NCBI GenBank assembly: GCA_012838715.1
Contig: DUOR01000398.1
Location: forward strand, 1-5,661
DNA: 5,661 nt
Reading direction: 5' to 3'
Source: Actinomycetales bacterium
Lineage (GTDB): Bacteria > Actinomycetota > Actinomycetes > Mycobacteriales > Mycobacteriaceae
The translations under genes were made by a program, and so were the position numbers. Below, in pieces: positions 1 to 5,626 of this stretch. Positions within the stretch are counted from its first letter, which is position 1. The number at the start of each line of letters is the position of its first letter. Under the pieces are notes generated by a model. That model had not been told where the DNA came from, made no database searches, and saw only the letters and a list, made by a program, of their open reading frames with translations.

Positions 1-61
1 CCCCGGCACCGACAATCACCCCGGCCACCACGGCGGCGGCAATCCCGACGAGGAGAAATAA
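1..61 (+). CDS. C-terminal end of an upstream gene (partial)
   Basis: An open frame enters from the left edge and ends at TAA 59-61. Its last residues read PGTDNHPGHHGGGNPDEEK, a hydrophilic, Gly/His-rich tail of the kind that ends many actinobacterial proteins in disorder. The stop codon directly abuts the era start codon (TAAATG), and the era Shine-Dalgarno sequence lies inside the last codons, so the two genes are probably co-transcribed and translationally coupled. Too little is present to identify the product. By known gene order in corynebacteria and mycobacteria it would be a CNNM/CBS-domain (CorC/hemolysin-like) membrane protein, but that is inference from synteny only. Confidence 0.6.
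   Translation, partial: PGTDNHPGHHGGGNPDEEK
51..55 (+). promoter_or_regulatory. Ribosome binding site of era
   Basis: AGGAG lies 6 bases before ATG 62 and overlaps the final codons of the upstream gene. It fixes the era start at 62, giving about 27 residues before the conserved G domain, and implies coupling with upstream translation. Confidence 0.8.
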
Positions 62-1027
62 ATGGGCAACCTTGACGACATGCTGAGCTCCGCCGGCATC
101 GGCGGCGACGCCGACGACTACGCCACCCCGGACGGGCACCGCTCCGGGTTCGTGTCCATCGTCGGCCGGCCCAACACGGGCAAGTCGACGCTGACGAACG
201 CGCTCGTCGGCGAGAAAATCGCCATCACCGCCGACCAGCCGGAAACCACGCGCCACGCCGTCCGCGGCGTCGTGCACCGCGACGACGCGCAGATCATCGT
301 CGTGGACACCCCCGGCCTGCACAAGCCCCGCAAACTCATCGGCGAGCGGCTCAACGACATGGTCGCCGAGGCCTACGCCGACGTCGACCTGATTGCGCTG
401 GCGGTGCCGGCCGACGAAAAGATCGGCCCCGGCGACCGGTGGATCCTCGACGCCGTACGCGCGGCGGTGCCGAACACGCCGCTGCTGGGCATCGTGACGA
501 AGACCGACAAGGCGGCGCGCGACACCATCGCCGAACGCCTCATCGAACTCCACGAACTGCTCGGGCCCGACTGCGAACTCGTGCCGGTGTCGGCCGAATC
601 GGGGGAGAACCTGGACACGCTCGTCGACGTGATGAAGACGCTGCTGCCCGAAGGCCCGAAGTACTACCCGACCGGCCACGTCACGGACGAGGACCGCAAC
701 ACCCGCATGGCGGAACTCATCCGCGAGGCGGCGCTCGGCGGGCTCCGCGACGAACTGCCGCACTCCGTCGCCGTCCAAATCGACGAAGTCCTGCCCAACC
801 CCGACCGCGAGGGCGTCACCGACGTCCACGCCGTCATCTACGTCGAACGCCCCGGCCAGAAGCAGATCCTCACCGGCCGCGACGGCCGCCGCATGCGGAC
901 CACGGTCCAGAAGGCGCGCAAGTCCCTCATCGAGCTGCTCGGCGAGAACGTCTTCCTCGACCTGCGCATCAAGGTGCTCAAGGACTGGCAATCCGACCCC
1001 AAGCAGCTTGGCCGACTCGGCTTCTAG
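62..1027 (+). CDS. era: GTPase Era, 30S ribosome assembly factor
   Basis: Era is an essential GTPase that binds the 3' end of 16S rRNA and helps mature the 30S subunit. The 321 residues show an N-terminal G domain and a C-terminal KH RNA-binding domain. Visible motifs are G1 GRPNTGKST (35-43), the G2 threonines in TTRH (62-65), G3 DTPG (82-85), G4 TKTD (146-149) and G5 SAES (177-180). The G4 motif has Thr in place of the usual Asn of NKxD, which I recall as normal for actinobacterial Era. The KH domain (about 230-310) carries VERPGQKQIL and the GRDG loop (272-275) and ends with the typical VFLDLRIKVLKDW. About 27 acidic residues precede the G domain. The start is supported by AGGAG 6 bases upstream. 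It is the first complete gene of an era-recO-uppS cluster. Intact, with no missing catalytic residue. Confidence 0.97.
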   Translation: MGNLDDMLSSAGIGGDADDYATPDGHRSGFVSIVGRPNTGKSTLTNALVGEKIAITADQPETTRHAVRGVVHRDDAQIIVVDTPGLHKPRKLIGERLNDMVAEAYADVDLIALAVPADEKIGPGDRWILDAVRAAVPNTPLLGIVTKTDKAARDTIAERLIELHELLGPDCELVPVSAESGENLDTLVDVMKTLLPEGPKYYPTGHVTDEDRNTRMAELIREAALGGLRDELPHSVAVQIDEVLPNPDREGVTDVHAVIYVERPGQKQILTGRDGRRMRTTVQKARKSLIELLGENVFLDLRIKVLKDWQSDPKQLGRLGF

Positions 1028-1057
1028 GGGACGCGGCCCACGGGCGCCGCACGCAAC

Positions 1058-1837
1058 ATGACGGAGAATTACAGGGATCGCGCCATCGTCGTCCGGCGCC
1101 ACGACCTGGGTGAAGCCGACCGCATCATCGTGCTGTTCACCCGCGGCCACGGTCTGGTCCGCGCCGTGGCCAAAGGCGTGCGCCGGGCGAAGTCCCGGTT
1201 CGGGTCGCGGCTCGCGCCCTTCGTCGACATCGACGCGCAGATTTACCCGGGGCGCGGGAATCTGGGCACCATCACCGGGGCCGACGCGATTCGCACATGG
1301 GCGGCGCCCATCGTCGACGACTACGCCCGCTACACCTGCGCCTGCGGCGTTTTGGAAACCGCCGAACGCCTCGCCGGGGAAGAAGGCGAACCGGCGCCCG
1401 GGTTGTGGGACCTGACCGTCGGCACGCTGGAAAAGCTCGCCGAATCCGACGACGACCGGCGGCCGCCCGGGCTCCTGCTCACCGCCTACCTGCTCAAGGC
1501 GATGGGCGAAGCCGGCTGGGCACCCAGCCTCTTCGACTGCGCCCAATGCGGGAAACCCGGCCCACACAAGGCATTCCACCCCGCGACCGGCGGCGCCGTC
1601 TGCGTCGAATGCCGGCCGCCCGGCGCCGCGACGCCACCCACCGAGGTACTGCGCCTCATGTGGTGGCTGGCCCACGACCGCTGGGACGCCGTCGACGCCG
1701 TCACCGACCGACGCGAACTCCGCGCCCTCGGCGCCCAAGCCCGCGGCCTCGCCACCGCCCACCTGCAATGGCACCTCGGGCGCAAAATCTCCGCACTGCA
1801 CCTCGTCGACGCCAGATGGGGGACGGGCGGCGGGTGA
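1058..1837 (+). CDS. recO: DNA repair protein RecO
   Basis: RecO acts in the RecF pathway: it binds single-stranded DNA and SSB, anneals complementary strands and, with RecR, helps load RecA at gaps. The 259-residue protein begins with the family's characteristic YRDRAIVVRRHDLGEADRIIVL (5-26), followed by an OB-fold N-terminal domain and a helical C-terminal domain. A zinc-finger-type set of four cysteines is intact at C161/C164 (CAQC) and C182/C185 (CVEC). The ATG at 1058 matches the normal family N-terminus, but I see no convincing Shine-Dalgarno sequence before it. It starts 30 bases after the era stop and in the same reading frame, with no other stop between, which suggests translation by reinitiation or coupling from era. 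No canonical terminator follows. A direct-repeat region separates it from uppS. Confidence 0.96.
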   Translation: MTENYRDRAIVVRRHDLGEADRIIVLFTRGHGLVRAVAKGVRRAKSRFGSRLAPFVDIDAQIYPGRGNLGTITGADAIRTWAAPIVDDYARYTCACGVLETAERLAGEEGEPAPGLWDLTVGTLEKLAESDDDRRPPGLLLTAYLLKAMGEAGWAPSLFDCAQCGKPGPHKAFHPATGGAVCVECRPPGAATPPTEVLRLMWWLAHDRWDAVDAVTDRRELRALGAQARGLATAHLQWHLGRKISALHLVDARWGTGGG

Positions 1838-1841
1838 GAGC

Positions 1842-1915
1842 GGCGTCGGAAAGCGCGTGGCGGTGAAGTTGGCGCCTGCGCGGGGGGACGGGGCGTCGGA
1901 AAGCGCGTGGCGGTG
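1842..1915 (+). repeat. Two exact 24-base direct repeats, 50-base period
   Basis: Bases 1842-1865 and 1892-1915 are identical over 24 bases (starting GGCGTCGGAAAGC and ending GTGGCGGTG), with a 26-base spacer. The copies begin 5 bases after the recO stop codon. The second copy runs directly into the next repeat pair at 1909-1964. No coding function is evident, and it could be a degenerate repeat, a duplication scar or a protein-binding array. Confidence 0.85.
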
Positions 1916-1964
1916 GAAAACACCCCACGGTGGAGAAGCAACGGCGGTGGAAAACAACCCACGG
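1909..1964 (+). repeat. Two 22-base near-identical direct repeats, 34-base period
   Basis: Bases 1909-1930 and 1943-1964 match at 21 of 22 positions. Both contain GGCGGTGGAAAACA followed, after one variable base, by CCCACGG. The unit overlaps the end of the 24-base repeat copy at 1892-1915, so the recO-uppS gap is built almost entirely of reiterated GTGG and GGAAA blocks. The second copy also contributes to a small possible stem, CCCAC 1958-1962 with GTGGG 1968-1972, but no T-run follows, so it is not a canonical terminator. Confidence 0.8.
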
Positions 1965-1985
1965 GTGGTGGGGACGGCGTGACGC

Positions 1986-2753
1986 GTGGGGCATGATGGG
2001 GGAGTGACTCCGACGCCGAACCCCATCCCGCACGATTCCCCCGTGCCCGAAGAATTCCTGCCCGACCACATCGCCCTGGTCATGGACGGAAACGGGCGAT
2101 GGGCGCAGGAACGCGGCATGAAGCGCACCGAAGGCCACAAGCGCGGCGAAGCCGTCCTCATGGACTGCGTCGACGCCTGCCTCGAGATGGGCGTGCCGCA
2201 CCTGTCGGCCTACGCGTTCTCCACCGAGAACTGGCGCCGCTCAACGGATGAAGTGCGGTTCCTCATGGGATTCAACCGCGACGTCCTGCGCCGCCGCCGC
2301 GACGAACTCGACGCCAAGGGCGTCCGCGTCCGGTGGGCCGGCCGCCGCCCCCGCCTGTGGCGCTCCGTCATCCGTGAACTCGAGCGGGCCGAAGAGCAAA
2401 CGAACGGCAACACCAACATGACGCTCTACATGTGCGTCAACTACGGCGGCCGCGGCGAAATCGTCGATGCCGCGCGCGAAATCGCCCGCCGCGCCGCCGC
2501 CGGGGAACTGCGCCCCGACGACATCGACGAAAAGACGTTCGCCGGCTACCTCGACGAACCAGACATGCCGGACGTCGACCTTTTCCTCCGCCCCTCCGGC
2601 GAACAGCGCACGTCGAACTTCCTGCCGTGGCAGTCGGCGTACGCCGAGCTCGTGTTCCAGGACCGCCTGTTCCCCGACTTCACGCGCGAGGACCTGCGTG
2701 CCGCCGTCGTCGAGTACGCCAAGCGCGACCGCCGTTTCGGCGGGGTGAAATAG
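1986..2753 (+). CDS. uppS: Isoprenyl transferase (Z-polyprenyl diphosphate synthase, UppS family)
   Basis: This enzyme adds isopentenyl diphosphate units in cis to make the undeca- or decaprenyl diphosphate that carries cell-wall precursors. Key residues align with E. coli UppS at a constant offset of 8: catalytic D34 in MDGNGRW, N36, H51, the FSTENWRR segment (78-85), R202, R208 and S210 in RPSGEQRTS binding the diphosphate, and E221. The sequence [15 protein letters not shown] and the overall pattern resemble mycobacterial Rv2361c, so a decaprenyl product is plausible. Where many family members have RTSGE, this has RPSGE. The start is uncertain. In-frame GTG codons at 1986, 2004 and 2043 all lie upstream of the conserved [10 protein letters not shown], and none has a well-spaced Shine-Dalgarno. 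The longest is given (255 residues). It ends 10 bases from the convergent Rid gene. Confidence 0.95.
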   Translation: MGHDGGVTPTPNPIPHDSPVPEEFLPDHIALVMDGNGRWAQERGMKRTEGHKRGEAVLMDCVDACLEMGVPHLSAYAFSTENWRRSTDEVRFLMGFNRDVLRRRRDELDAKGVRVRWAGRRPRLWRSVIRELERAEEQTNGNTNMTLYMCVNYGGRGEIVDAAREIARRAAAGELRPDDIDEKTFAGYLDEPDMPDVDLFLRPSGEQRTSNFLPWQSAYAELVFQDRLFPDFTREDLRAAVVEYAKRDRRFGGVK

Positions 2754-2763
2754 GGGCGCGCGG

Positions 2764-3117
2764 TCAGTCTCCGACGTAGGCGATGGCGTCGATTTCCACC
2801 GTCGCCCCATACGGCAGATTCGACGCCTCGAGGAACGTCCGCGCCGGGCGGGCCTCCGCGAAATGCTCGCTGAACTGCTCGTTCGCTTCCTCGCGCAGGG
2901 TGATGTCGGTGACGAAGTAGGTCAGCTTCACCAGGTGGCGCAGCTCGCCGCCGGCCGTCGCCAGGCGCTCGGTCATGCGCTCCAGCGCCGCCGCCAGCGC
3001 CTCCCTGCGGCCCGGCACGGGCCGGTAATCCTCGTCCACGGACAGCGCCCCGGACACGAAAATGAAGTCACCCGCACGCTTGGCCATCGAGTACGGATGG
3101 TCGGAAGTCGGCTGCAT
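2764..3117 (-). CDS. Rid family protein (YjgF/YER057c/UK114 type)
   Basis: Members of this family hydrolyse reactive enamine/imine intermediates such as 2-aminoacrylate made by PLP enzymes, and some have other deaminase-like roles. The 117-residue protein shows the family landmarks: HPYSMAKRAGDFIFVSG (7-23, equivalent to the GPYSQA and VSG elements), a helix with repeated Leu/Ala, LVKLTYFVTDI (62-72), and the C-terminal PARTFLEASNLPYGATVEID with R93 at the catalytic arginine position (E. coli R105) and E108 (E. coli E120). Phe95 stands where E. coli has C107. It is slightly shorter than the usual 125-130 residues, mostly at the N-terminus. The start is set by AAAGGA 6 bases upstream of the ATG at 3117. 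The exact subfamily and substrate cannot be told from sequence alone, so no symbol is given. It converges on uppS and is divergent from the HNH gene. Confidence 0.92.
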   Translation of the reverse strand: MQPTSDHPYSMAKRAGDFIFVSGALSVDEDYRPVPGRREALAAALERMTERLATAGGELRHLVKLTYFVTDITLREEANEQFSEHFAEARPARTFLEASNLPYGATVEIDAIAYVGD

Positions 3118-3123
3118 GAACGG

Positions 3124-3129
3124 TCCTTT
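3124..3129 (-). promoter_or_regulatory. Ribosome binding site of the Rid gene
   Basis: On the minus strand AAAGGA lies 6 bases before the ATG at 3117. It decides the start of the Rid gene against the much longer open frame that extends upstream through the antisense of the HNH gene. Confidence 0.7.
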
Positions 3130-3140
3130 CGGGGTGGCGG

Positions 3141-3146
3141 ATTGTG
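3141..3146 (-). promoter_or_regulatory. Weak candidate -10 box for the Rid gene
   Basis: Read on the minus strand this is CACAAT, matching TATAAT at four of six positions. Transcription would start near 3134 and leave a leader of about 17 bases containing the AAAGGA site. I find no recognisable -35 hexamer. This is the most AT-rich candidate close to the gene, but it is weak. Confidence 0.25.
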
Positions 3147-3273
3147 GAGGGGCGCGCCGGAATGGGCGGGCCGGATGAGCGAGCCGGTGCCGCGCGCGGC
3201 GATTCACGTGGATTCGGAGCGCGCGCCGGCGGCCTTCCCCAATCCTGGGCGTAACCAGGCATTTTGGCCATGA

Positions 3274-3301
3274 CCCCGCGGATCGTGCCCCCGCCGCGGG
3301 G
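3274..3301. other. GC-rich inverted repeat (8-base stem)
   Basis: CCCCGCGG at 3274-3281 pairs perfectly with CCGCGGGG at 3294-3301 around a 12-base loop. An alternative 6-base stem (CCCCCG 3288-3293 with CGGGGG 3297-3302, 3-base loop) uses overlapping bases, so the two folds are mutually exclusive. No T-run follows immediately on the plus strand. It could be an operator-like dyad or a structured RNA element. Confidence 0.5.
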
Positions 3302-3342
3302 GTGGGGCGGTGCCGGATCGGCCGGTTGCATCGCGGTTGCTT

Positions 3343-3370
3343 GCCGACGGAGGAGGTTCGGCGGTTTTTT
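3343..3370 (+). terminator. Terminator-like hairpin with T6 tail
   Basis: GCCGA (3343-3347) pairs with TCGGC (3358-3362), followed after two bases by TTTTTT (3365-3370). Two T-G wobble pairs can extend the stem outward. The stem is short and the loop is 10 bases, so strength is doubtful. There is no plus-strand gene just upstream that would need it, because the nearest neighbour is on the minus strand. It would stop stray antisense transcription, or be a relic. Confidence 0.35.
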
Positions 3371-3463
3371 CCGGCGTGAAGTTCTTCAACGACGGGGACA
3401 CCGGGGCGACGTGGGAAAATGGTGGGGAATGGGTGTTCGGGTGGCGGGCATGTAAGTGCTGGG

Positions 3464-3469
3464 CATAAT
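3464..3469 (+). promoter_or_regulatory. -10 box of the HNH gene
   Basis: CATAAT matches TATAAT at five of six positions and is among the most AT-rich hexamers in the region. Transcription would start near 3476, giving a leader of about 80 bases before ATG 3559. A -35 element about 17 bases upstream (near 3441-3446) is not recognisable, as is common for corynebacterial promoters. Confidence 0.5.
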
Positions 3470-3478
3470 CTTCGGTAA

Positions 3479-3494
3479 ACGAACATGTGAGCGA
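3479..3494. promoter_or_regulatory. Candidate LexA/SOS box
   Basis: ACGAACATGTGAGCGA matches the corynebacterial LexA consensus TCGAACAnnTGTTCGA (as I recall it) at 11 of 14 defined positions. The left half is nearly perfect and the right half has two internal mismatches. It begins 9 bases after the -10 box, so it overlaps or immediately follows the likely transcription start, a normal operator position. Some 13E12-family genes of M. tuberculosis, the relatives of the gene downstream, are known LexA targets, which makes the match more credible. A weaker partial match (9 of 14) lies at 3425-3440. Confidence 0.45.
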
Positions 3495-3545
3495 TTCGGG
3501 GCGGGCCGTCGAGGTGTGGAGGCGCGAACCGGATCCTCGGGATGC

Positions 3546-3552
3546 AGGGGAG
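3546..3552 (+). promoter_or_regulatory. Ribosome binding site of the HNH gene
   Basis: AGGGGAG lies 6 bases before ATG 3559. It is a far better initiation signal than anything in front of the in-frame GTG at 3487, and so sets the start of the HNH gene. Confidence 0.75.
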
Positions 3553-3558
3553 CGGGCC

Positions 3559-5616
3559 ATGGACTTCACGGGATGCGACCACCACAACGGCCACGACCAC
3601 GACAACCTCGACCACGACAACCTCGACCACGACAACTACGACCACGACTGCCGGTCCGAAGCCGACGACCATGACCACGCTCCGGGCGTCCCCTGGCGGG
3701 CGCGGGCCAACGGTTGGCCGATATCCGAGGAAGAGTGGGGTCGCCCGCCGCAAACGCTTGGCCAGGACATGGTCGAGCTCGTGCGGGACGTCGAACATGC
3801 CGTCGGAAAGCTGCTTGAGCTTCCCGTCGCGGAGGCGGGGGCCGCCGACGATGACGGGGTAGACCTCGTGGAGCAGGCGATTGAACGGTTGGCGAGGACG
3901 CTTCGGGCGGCGGATACGGTCCTCGGGAGGTTCGCGCACGCCACGATTGTCAACGAGCTGCACCGGCGCGCCGGAGGGCGGGCCACGCCGCGCACGTACC
4001 TGCTGCGGCTGCTGAACCTCACCAATGCGGAGTCGAAGCACCTGTTGACGCTGCGCGACACGCTGCACCCGGAACCCGACCCCGACCCGCCCGACGACGC
4101 GGACGATGAGGAAATCTCCGCGCGCGATGGGCTGCAGGACAGGCGCGAGGACATCGCGGCGGTGATGGGCGACGCCGCTGCGCGCGGGCATTTCCCCATC
4201 GCGCGGGCGCGTGAACTGAGGTCGATCCTCGCTGGCTTCGACGGGCAGAAGGCCGGGATGATGGAGGACGCCGCGGAAACGATCGCGGGGAAGCTCGACC
4301 GGACGCCGGCGAATCTCTTCCGGTCGATGTGCATTTCCTCGGCCGAGCCGCACCTTCGGAAGCGGAAGAACCCCGAACGTTCGGCGGTGTCGCAGGCTTA
4401 CGTCACCGTCCACCGCCCGGACCTGAACGGCCTGTGCCGCATCGAGGGGAAGCTGCCGGCGCCCACCGCCGCCGTGTTCCACGCGCTGATGCACTACAAC
4501 GCCGCACCCGGGTCATTCATCGAACTTCCCGAGGGCGTCACCGACCCGCGCACGGCACCCCAGCGCCGCGTGCATGCGCTGCACCACATACTGATGAACG
4601 GTTTGGCCGGAAACGTCGGGGCCGGGGGTGGAGGAACCTCGGCCGGAGGGGGCGGTGCCAATACCGGGGGTGCCGCCGATGGGCGCGGGGCGCAGCCCCC
4701 GGGAGGGAAATCGCGCAGGAACCGGTTGAAGGAACGCGACGACGGGACGGGGCTCCTCAGGTGGATCGGTTCGGACTCGCCATGGTGGGACCCCGAACGG
4801 TGCCCGTACGTACGGGACTTGTTCAGCGGCGAAGCAAGACCATTGGCGCGGCCGATGCCTGGTGTCGCATCCATCGTCGTGGCGATACGCGCCAAGGACT
4901 TCGACGATGAGCTGCGGCGGATGGCGGAGCCGCGCGGTGACGGTCGGGAAGCGGCGGGAGCAGGGCCGCCGGAGCACCCGGGGCGCACCGGGGGCGCGCC
5001 GTCCGATGGCACGGAAGACGGCGACGGCACGAGACAGGGCGTTGACACGGAACGCGGTGGTGTCACGGAACAGGACGATGGCCGGGGTGGCGGGTGGCGC
5101 CGGTTCCCGACGAACACCGGGATTGATCTGACGCTTCCGGAGCTCATCGGCTTGGGCGCTCATCGGTACGGGTGGCTCGCGCTCCTCGAGGACATCACCG
5201 GCAGGCCGCTCGACCTCGGTCGGACCCGCCGGGTGGCGGACCTTTTCCAGCGGGTCGCACTTTTGGCGGGGGAGACGGTGTGCAGCTACCCGGGATGCGA
5301 GAAGCCCGCCCACGACTGCGAAGCCCACCACATCGACCCGTGGTTGCAGGGCGGGACGACCGACATCGGCAACCTGACGTTGCGCTGCTCCGAACATCAC
5401 CGTGAGAATGACGACGAGGGCCGCGGAGACGCCAGCGGCCGCGCGACCCACCCGAGGGACACTGGCCGCGCCGGCCATGCGATGCCGGGGAAGGCGCCGA
5501 AGTTCAATGACTCGCCCGCGGCCAGGAAATCCCCGGGATGGGCCGGCACGTGGTGGGCCGATTATCAGGCCAACCGGCGGGAGATGTCCGAAGCCGGGGT
5601 GCGACTGTGGCCCTGA
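3559..5616 (+). CDS. DUF222 protein with C-terminal HNH endonuclease motif (13E12 type)
   Basis: A 685-residue protein of the DUF222-HNH family, which is abundant and often multicopy in actinobacteria and of unproven function. The HNH motif suggests metal-dependent DNA cleavage. Order: a His/Asp-rich repetitive N-terminus (6-40); a helical DUF222 region (about 115-450) with LHRRAGGRATPRTYLLRLL; a Gly-rich linker (about 350-390); a second charged linker (about 457-513); LDLGRTRRVADLFQRVALLA (552-571), the family's usual lead-in; then the HNH core. The core has C575, C580, C587, HH 590-591 in EAHHIDPW, N605 in GNLT, C610 and H613-H614, so the catalytic residues look intact. About 70 further residues end in Trp-rich GWAGTWW. 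The start is ATG 3559 with AGGGGAG; an in-frame GTG at 3487 would add 24 residues but lacks an RBS. It seems to use more GGG, GCG and CGG codons than its neighbours, hinting at a different history. Confidence 0.88.
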   Translation: MDFTGCDHHNGHDHDNLDHDNLDHDNYDHDCRSEADDHDHAPGVPWRARANGWPISEEEWGRPPQTLGQDMVELVRDVEHAVGKLLELPVAEAGAADDDGVDLVEQAIERLARTLRAADTVLGRFAHATIVNELHRRAGGRATPRTYLLRLLNLTNAESKHLLTLRDTLHPEPDPDPPDDADDEEISARDGLQDRREDIAAVMGDAAARGHFPIARARELRSILAGFDGQKAGMMEDAAETIAGKLDRTPANLFRSMCISSAEPHLRKRKNPERSAVSQAYVTVHRPDLNGLCRIEGKLPAPTAAVFHALMHYNAAPGSFIELPEGVTDPRTAPQRRVHALHHILMNGLAGNVGAGGGGTSAGGGGANTGGAADGRGAQPPGGKSRRNRLKERDDGTGLLRWIGSDSPWWDPERCPYVRDLFSGEARPLARPMPGVASIVVAIRAKDFDDELRRMAEPRGDGREAAGAGPPEHPGRTGGAPSDGTEDGDGTRQGVDTERGGVTEQDDGRGGGWRRFPTNTGIDLTLPELIGLGAHRYGWLALLEDITGRPLDLGRTRRVADLFQRVALLAGETVCSYPGCEKPAHDCEAHHIDPWLQGGTTDIGNLTLRCSEHHRENDDEGRGDASGRATHPRDTGRAGHAMPGKAPKFNDSPAARKSPGWAGTWWADYQANRREMSEAGVRLWP
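3598..3642 (+). repeat. 15-base tandem repeat encoding HDNLD
   Basis: Three consecutive 15-base units (3598-3612, 3613-3627, 3628-3642) encode HDNLD, HDNLD and HDNYD, and a truncated HD follows at 3643-3648. The first two units are identical and the third differs in the Leu/Tyr codon. Because 15 is a multiple of three, copy-number change would alter the protein's length without a frameshift. Confidence 0.85.
4803..4816. repeat. 14-base perfect palindrome inside the HNH gene
   Basis: CCCGTACGTACGGG reads the same on both strands. It lies within codons for CPYVRDLF of the HNH protein. A palindrome of this length is close to chance expectation over a window of this size, so no function is claimed. 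Confidence 0.6.
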
Positions 5617-5626
5617 AACATGAAGC

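Larger units (their letters stand above)
3118..3558. other. Intergenic region between divergent Rid and HNH genes
   Basis: This 441-base stretch has no credible gene. Open frames here are Arg/Gly/Trp-rich and lack ribosome binding sites. It carries the Rid gene's RBS and possible promoter at the left, a GATTC direct repeat around CACGTG (3201-3215), a small dyad CCTGG/CCAGG (3244-3248 and 3255-3259), an 8-base GC stem (3274-3301), a terminator-like hairpin with T6 (3343-3370), and at the right the -10 box, LexA-like site and RBS of the HNH gene. Confidence 0.75.

Noticed and set aside
1909..1964. GTTTTCCACC motifs on the minus strand considered as DnaA boxes or a replication origin
   Set aside because: They differ from TTATCCACA at key positions, only two copies are present, and the gene neighbourhood is not that of an origin.
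1486..2201. Overlapping minus-strand open frames opposite the recO end and uppS start
   Set aside because: Pro/Arg-rich shadow translations without family resemblance or initiation signals.
3264..3455. Small plus-strand open frame in the intergenic region
   Set aside because: TTG start with no RBS, Gly/Arg/Trp-rich composition, and it spans two hairpins including a terminator-like T-run.
3450..3490. Two start-stop pairs, ATGTAA (3450-3455) and ATGTGA (3485-3490), upstream of the HNH gene
   Set aside because: Neither has an RBS, the first lies upstream of the likely transcription start, and such six-base combinations arise readily by chance.
3598..3648. Short regular repeats considered as a CRISPR array
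   Set aside because: The 15-base units are contiguous with no spacers and are in frame within a protein-coding gene.
2764..4494. A 576-residue minus-strand open frame extending the Rid gene upstream across the HNH gene
   Set aside because: The upstream part is Arg/Pro/Val-rich low-complexity antisense of the HNH gene, the Rid family homology starts at 3117, and a good RBS precedes ATG 3117.
4624..4700. G-runs that might form a G-quadruplex in the HNH gene
   Set aside because: The G-runs are separated by long spacers and are explained by glycine codons of a low-complexity linker in GC-rich DNA.
4513..5478. A 321-residue minus-strand open frame antisense to the HNH gene
   Set aside because: No recognisable domain, composition typical of antisense of GC-rich codons, and it lies fully opposite a gene with clear HNH motifs.
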